Positions 31,794 through 34,651 of a stretch of 34,651 nucleotides of DNA are shown here, in pieces. How positions within the stretch are numbered: the stretch's first letter is position 1; each line of letters opens with the position of its first letter. The notes beneath the pieces were generated by a model. That model saw only the letters and a program-made list of their open reading frames with translations. It did not search any database and had not been told where the DNA came from. A program made the position numbers and the translations under genes. Source of the stretch: CAYLWN01 sp964387625 (lineage in GTDB: Bacteria > Patescibacteriota > Microgenomatia > UBA10105). Location: contig CAYLWN010000009.1 of the NCBI GenBank assembly GCA_964387625.1, positions 1 through 34,651 on the forward strand. The letters are read 5' to 3'.

Positions 31794-32690
31794 TTACGGA
31801 ACTCTGGTTCCGACAACCGGTACACAATTTTCATTCCATCTGCCGGCAATTGTTTGAATGTCTATGATATTGATTTGTCCGTCATTATTCAAGTCGTAAA
31901 GTACATCATAGTTAGTGTCGCCGGTTTTCGTATTCCAACGTGATGATGCTTGCATAATATCTTGTACATCAATGCTGCCACTAGAATTATAATCCATGGA
32001 AGTACATTCTATGGGAGAGGGTAATGGAGTAGTAGATGGAACTGGAGTTGCAAGTTCTGCAACAGTAATATTTAAAGGATTAGGTGTGTCAGATAAAATA
32101 TCAGTAGGATCACCTAAATCATTAGTTACGATATTGGAATCTGTTGTTATGCCATTACCATCATATTTAAAAGTAATTGCAGTTTGGCCAATAGTTTTAG
32201 TTTTAAATTGTATTGTTGCAATTGGATTAGAACTGGGATTAAAGTCGCCAGTTATTGGCAATGGTGGAGTAACCAGTTGAGTTAAAGGATCAAAAGTCAC
32301 CAGTCCTAATTCTAAAATAGATTGAGCTGAATTGGTCGCGTTAATTTGTAAAGCTTTGGTTAAATCAAAACTACCTGTAGCGTCTTGTGGTACTAATGTT
32401 TTTAAATCAGTAGTACCTAAAGTTACGCCTTGTACTTCTAAAATATCACTGTCAAAGACCACTACCGCATCTACTGCAGTTACAGATTGAGTTAAATTGG
32501 TTAAACCGATATTAACATCAAATGTCTGATTAGGTGTTAAAGAGGCGGAAGCAGTATAAAATGCCAGTTGTGAACCAGTGCCTTGAGCTTTGGCAAGTTG
32601 AGTGAATATTTTTTGGGTTGCCACAAAACTTAAGATAAAAAACCCCAATCCAATTATAAAAATATGAATGCGGTTTATAAATAATCTCAT
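31794..32690 (-). CDS. Secreted cohesin-dockerin protein
   Basis: The protein is 298 aa from the ATG at 32690 (MRLFINRIHIF). It has a signal or anchor segment (about 8-30), then a cohesin-like domain (about 40-205; VTAVDAVVVFDSDILEVQGV), a short Pro/Thr linker and a C-terminal dockerin. The dockerin has two calcium loops, MDYNSSGSIDVQDIMQA and YDLNNDGQINIIDIQTI. A longer frame from GTG 32756 is rejected because the promoter -10 box lies within it. It heads a two-gene operon with the 505-aa cohesin-dockerin gene. Confidence 0.87.
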   Translation of the reverse strand: MRLFINRIHIFIIGLGFFILSFVATQKIFTQLAKAQGTGSQLAFYTASASLTPNQTFDVNIGLTNLTQSVTAVDAVVVFDSDILEVQGVTLGTTDLKTLVPQDATGSFDLTKALQINATNSAQSILELGLVTFDPLTQLVTPPLPITGDFNPSSNPIATIQFKTKTIGQTAITFKYDGNGITTDSNIVTNDLGDPTDILSDTPNPLNITVAELATPVPSTTPLPSPIECTSMDYNSSGSIDVQDIMQASSRWNTKTGDTNYDVLYDLNNDGQINIIDIQTIAGRWNENCVPVVGTRVP

Positions 32691-32744
32691 CCGAATAATT
32701 TTCTGGGCAGAAAAATATAGATAAAGAAAATAGAGAGTTTTAAC

Positions 32745-32774
32745 AATATAAGACACTTAAGCACTACTTGTCAA
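32745..32774 (-). promoter_or_regulatory. Promoter of the cohesin-dockerin operon
   Basis: On the minus strand TTGACA (32769-32774), an 18-nt spacer and TATATT (32745-32750). Transcription would start near 32738, giving a leader of about 48 nt before the ATG at 32690. Confidence 0.65.
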
Positions 32775-32849
32775 ATGTTAAAAATTACTCGATAAAATTA
32801 CGATAAGTAGTAAGACATAAGATAATAAGATGAAAAAGATGTTCTGTTT

Positions 32850-33042
32850 GTCATCGCGAGCCCGATAATCATATAGAAAATCAAAGAAAATTGGGAGTGG
32901 CGATCTTCTTCTAAGATTCTATCGCTGCTCCCGACTTCGTCGGGATTGCTCCAGAATGACAATATTTGAGATTATCTTGTCATGCTGGAACGAAGCCCCG
33001 ATCCGATATTTTTAACGGATCGTGGGCGAAGTGATAGCATCT
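32850..33042. repeat. Composite GTCAT repeat, two modules
   Basis: This occupies most of the 32757-33134 spacer. Module 1 (32850-32960) runs GTCATCGCGAG ... GGGAGTGGCGATCTTCTTC ... CCGACTTCGTCGGGAT ... AGAATGAC. Module 2 (32979-33042) starts GTCATGCTGG and holds the hairpin GATCCG (33000-33005) / CGGATC (33016-33021). The two-module order matches 20930-21099. Confidence 0.85.
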
Positions 33043-33067
33043 TCCGTTTAATCATAAGTTCCCAAAT

Positions 33068-33098
33068 AAAAAATCCGAGCTTTATGCCCGGATTTTTT
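33068..33098 (-). terminator. Bidirectional Rho-independent terminator of the pilin genes
   Basis: A perfect 10-bp stem (AAAAAATCCG 33068-33077 with CGGATTTTTT 33089-33098) and an 11-nt loop, ending in a T-run on either strand. It lies 37 nt after the stop of the pilin gene at 33135 and should end that transcript. Confidence 0.8.
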
Positions 33099-33134
33099 AT
33101 TTTATAAACTTAAATTTTAATAAAAAGTTTTTAT

Positions 33135-33527
33135 TTATTTAGGTGTACCTGGAATCGTTGGTATATCAATTCCACCGCTTTTGAGCAAATCAAATCCAAT
33201 GAACTGACCAACTAAAAGCATAACTGCCCAGGCAGCTGCGACAATGATCAAACCAACAATTGCAGCAGTAATTCTATTTCTGGCTGCTTCCATACCGGCT
33301 TTGTCTCCGCCTGAAGTGATCCATTGAATACCACCTAAAATCAAAAATAAAAATGCTGCTACAGCTGCTAAAACCAGTAAAAAACCAACTACTGCAGATA
33401 TAACTTGTCCTATACGAACATCAGGTACAATTGAAGGTCTTGGTACATTTAATGTCTCTGCTAACACAGGATGACTTAATAAAAAGAATGTGGTAGCCAT
33501 TAACGCTATATTTAATAATTTCTTCAT
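33135..33527 (-). CDS. TrbC/VirB2-like pilin with signal peptide
   Basis: This 130-aa protein has a signal peptide (about 1-23, ending VLAET) and two membrane segments (about 40-68 and 87-112). They are joined by the family loop GGIQWITSGGDKAGMEAARNRI. It belongs with the neighbouring 204-aa and 130-aa proteins. It is the only gene here with a strong Shine-Dalgarno sequence (AGGAGGA, 33535-33541, 7 nt from the ATG) and it has its own promoter, so it is probably the major, highly expressed subunit. A terminator follows. Confidence 0.87.
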   Translation of the reverse strand: MKKLLNIALMATTFFLLSHPVLAETLNVPRPSIVPDVRIGQVISAVVGFLLVLAAVAAFLFLILGGIQWITSGGDKAGMEAARNRITAAIVGLIIVAAAWAVMLLVGQFIGFDLLKSGGIDIPTIPGTPK

Positions 33528-33534
33528 GAACTTT

Positions 33535-33576
33535 TCCTCCTAAAATTATTATTAAGTATTTCTAAGCTATTGTCAA
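33535..33576 (-). promoter_or_regulatory. Promoter and strong ribosome binding site of the pilin gene
   Basis: On the minus strand TTGACA (33571-33576), a 17-nt spacer and AATAAT (33548-33553). The Shine-Dalgarno AGGAGGA (33535-33541) follows directly, giving a very short leader of about 14 nt. The Shine-Dalgarno is unusual in this window. Confidence 0.65.
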
Positions 33577-33639
33577 CTCGATTTATAACAATACTATATT
33601 ATAGCGTTCTAAAGCCAAATTAGCAATATCGGCAAATAA

Positions 33640-34254
33640 TCAATTGATGCATGTTTTTTGACCTGAATTGTTGCAAGTTTCTTTTGAGGTGTAAGCTTGG
33701 CAAACTTGCCAATCAGCTTTTTTTCCAGATTGACAGGCTGTAAAAGTCACATCACATCCAAGATCGTCATCCCAAGAGCAATTATAATAATTAGTTTGAT
33801 TTGTTTGTGTTTGTACTTGAGAACAAGGTGGTAATAATTCTGGACAATAATCACCCTCCGGACAACAGGTGCGGGTTCTTTGATTTGATGTGTTTCCTCC
33901 AGTACTACTACTAGATCCGGGATTACTAATAGAAGGTAAGTTGAAATTGGGGAATTTGATACCTAAGAAATTGCCTAACAGGACCATTACAGCCCAAACA
34001 GCAAACATAATGATTATTCCAATTACAGCTTGGGTGATACGGTTTTGAGCACTTTCCAAACTACTCTTATCTCCTGATGCAGTGATCCAGGTAAATGCGC
34101 CGAATAATAAATGAAAAAAAGCAATGATAAATCCGAAAATTAAAAACATGCCGATTGCCGCACTGATAATTTTGCCAACCATTTCTCCACCTGAAACAGT
34201 GGGAGCAAACGGTAAAACCGGATTGGTGATGGCAAACATAAATGTTGTTAGCAT
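33640..34254 (-). CDS. Pilin-like protein with cysteine-rich C-terminal domain
   Basis: This 204-aa protein has two membrane segments (about 25-55 and 72-98) around the pilin-family loop AFTWITASGDKSSLESAQNRI. After a Ser/Gly/Asn linker comes an added domain of about 75 residues with about 11 cysteines (RTCCPEGDYCPELLPPC, YYNCSWDDDLGCDV and onward). It probably lies outside the cell and is disulphide-bonded. The cysteine spacing suggests a small knotted domain, but I recognise no family. It could be a pilus tip or adhesive subunit. It begins 2 nt after the stop of the preceding pilin gene. Confidence 0.82.
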   Translation of the reverse strand: MLTTFMFAITNPVLPFAPTVSGGEMVGKIISAAIGMFLIFGFIIAFFHLLFGAFTWITASGDKSSLESAQNRITQAVIGIIIMFAVWAVMVLLGNFLGIKFPNFNLPSISNPGSSSSTGGNTSNQRTRTCCPEGDYCPELLPPCSQVQTQTNQTNYYNCSWDDDLGCDVTFTACQSGKKADWQVCQAYTSKETCNNSGQKTCIN

Positions 34255-34256
34255 AA

Positions 34257-34649
34257 TTATTTAAGTTGTAACCGGGTAATTATATCTATCGGGTTGCTCA
34301 GTAAAAAGTTAATTCCCAAAACAGACTCCAAAATTGCTGCAATGCCAAAAGCCGCAACTACTATTATCAGACCGATAATTGAATGGGAAAGTCTGTCTTG
34401 GGCTTTTTGCAGTTTTGATTTGTCACCAGATGCAGTCATCCATTCAAAACCACCGATTAAAAATTGAATCATAAAATAAATGCCAGCAATAATAGTAATA
34501 AAGCCAATAAAAGTTGAAATAATACTTGCCAGTGCATCCAAAGGGCCAGTATTAGCTTTTGTTAGAAAATCAAAATTAAAAGGTCCAAAACCTTCACCTT
34601 CACCTATACTGCCAATTGGTTGTGGATTTTGCGCTAATAGTTTATTCAT
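34257..34649 (-). CDS. TrbC/VirB2-like pilin-family protein
   Basis: This 130-aa protein has a polar, Gly-rich N-terminal region (1-35) and two membrane segments (about 42-68 and 88-112). They flank the loop FEWMTASGDKSKLQKAQDRL, shared with its two downstream neighbours. It lacks a clear cleavable signal peptide. The ATG is only 2 nt from the window edge, so upstream regulation cannot be seen and a longer start cannot be excluded. It is probably cotranscribed with the cysteine-rich pilin gene, with 2 nt between stop and start. Confidence 0.8.
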   Translation of the reverse strand: MNKLLAQNPQPIGSIGEGEGFGPFNFDFLTKANTGPLDALASIISTFIGFITIIAGIYFMIQFLIGGFEWMTASGDKSKLQKAQDRLSHSIIGLIIVVAAFGIAAILESVLGINFLLSNPIDIITRLQLK

Positions 34650-34651
34650 AA

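Noticed and set aside
32691..32756. A GTG start for the cohesin-dockerin protein adding 22 residues.
   Set aside because: The GTG overlaps the predicted -10 box, so it would not be in the transcript, and the ATG at 32690 begins a normal signal sequence.
1..34651. tRNA, rRNA, CRISPR arrays and complete insertion sequences.
   Set aside because: I looked in all spacers of more than 100 nt and found no cloverleaf with a T-loop GTTCRANNC in context, no array of regular repeats and no transposase gene.

Overview
This window most likely comes from a Patescibacteria/CPR genome, probably of the Microgenomates group. The grounds are low GC, a reduced rpmH-rnpA-yidD-yidC-khpB cluster beside dnaA-dnaN with no recF or gyrB following, a large DUF4012 membrane protein, several TrbC/VirB2-like small pilins with a VirB4/PrgI-type secretion system, and cohesin/dockerin proteins. 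The group assignment is inferred from gene content; no marker phylogeny was possible. A run of 100 Ns (14755-14854) shows this is a scaffold.

Layout. (1) 40-7894, minus strand: ribosomal protein L25, a DUF4012 protein, RNase HI, a flippase, an O-antigen-ligase-like protein, KhpB/Jag, YidC and YidD. (2) 8060-11326: the replication-origin neighbourhood, with rnpA and rpmH leftward and dnaA and dnaN rightward. DnaA boxes lie on both sides of dnaA. (3) 11330-18843, minus strand: a membrane-anchored unknown, an M23 peptidase with a cytoplasmic helical half, a VirB4 ATPase (3' end lost in the gap), a separate TraC/VirB4 N-terminal-domain protein, and a PrgI-family protein. (4) 18844-23105: a repeat-rich spacer with a possible structured RNA, then nadD and nadE, then an accessory stretch with an AbrB/PIN toxin-antitoxin pair, an orphan 240-aa gene and pseudogene fragments. 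The 3' end of nadE occurs three times here. (5) 23106-27149: a 1347-aa protein of unknown function with a C-terminal membrane anchor. (6) 27171-34649, minus strand: a VirB6-like protein and a pilin, three cohesin/dockerin-type surface proteins, then three pilin-like proteins.

How it fits together. Regions 3, 5 and 6 look like the parts of a reduced type IV secretion or pilus machine: ATPase, PrgI-like membrane partner, VirB6-like channel, four pilin-like subunits and a peptidoglycan hydrolase. Next to it are secreted proteins able to assemble by cohesin-dockerin contacts. NadD and NadE give the last two steps of NAD synthesis. YidC, YidD, KhpB and RnpA form the usual origin-proximal cluster.

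The most notable observations are: a palindromic dispersed repeat that lies in frame inside nadE and has a near-identical copy about 1.5 kb upstream; three nadE 3'-end copies bracketing the toxin-antitoxin and orphan-gene segments; at least eight genes whose -10 box lies only 7-9 nt before the start codon, which implies leaderless mRNAs; composite GTCAT...ATGAC repeats in most intergenic gaps; and the giant tail-anchored protein beside the secretion genes.
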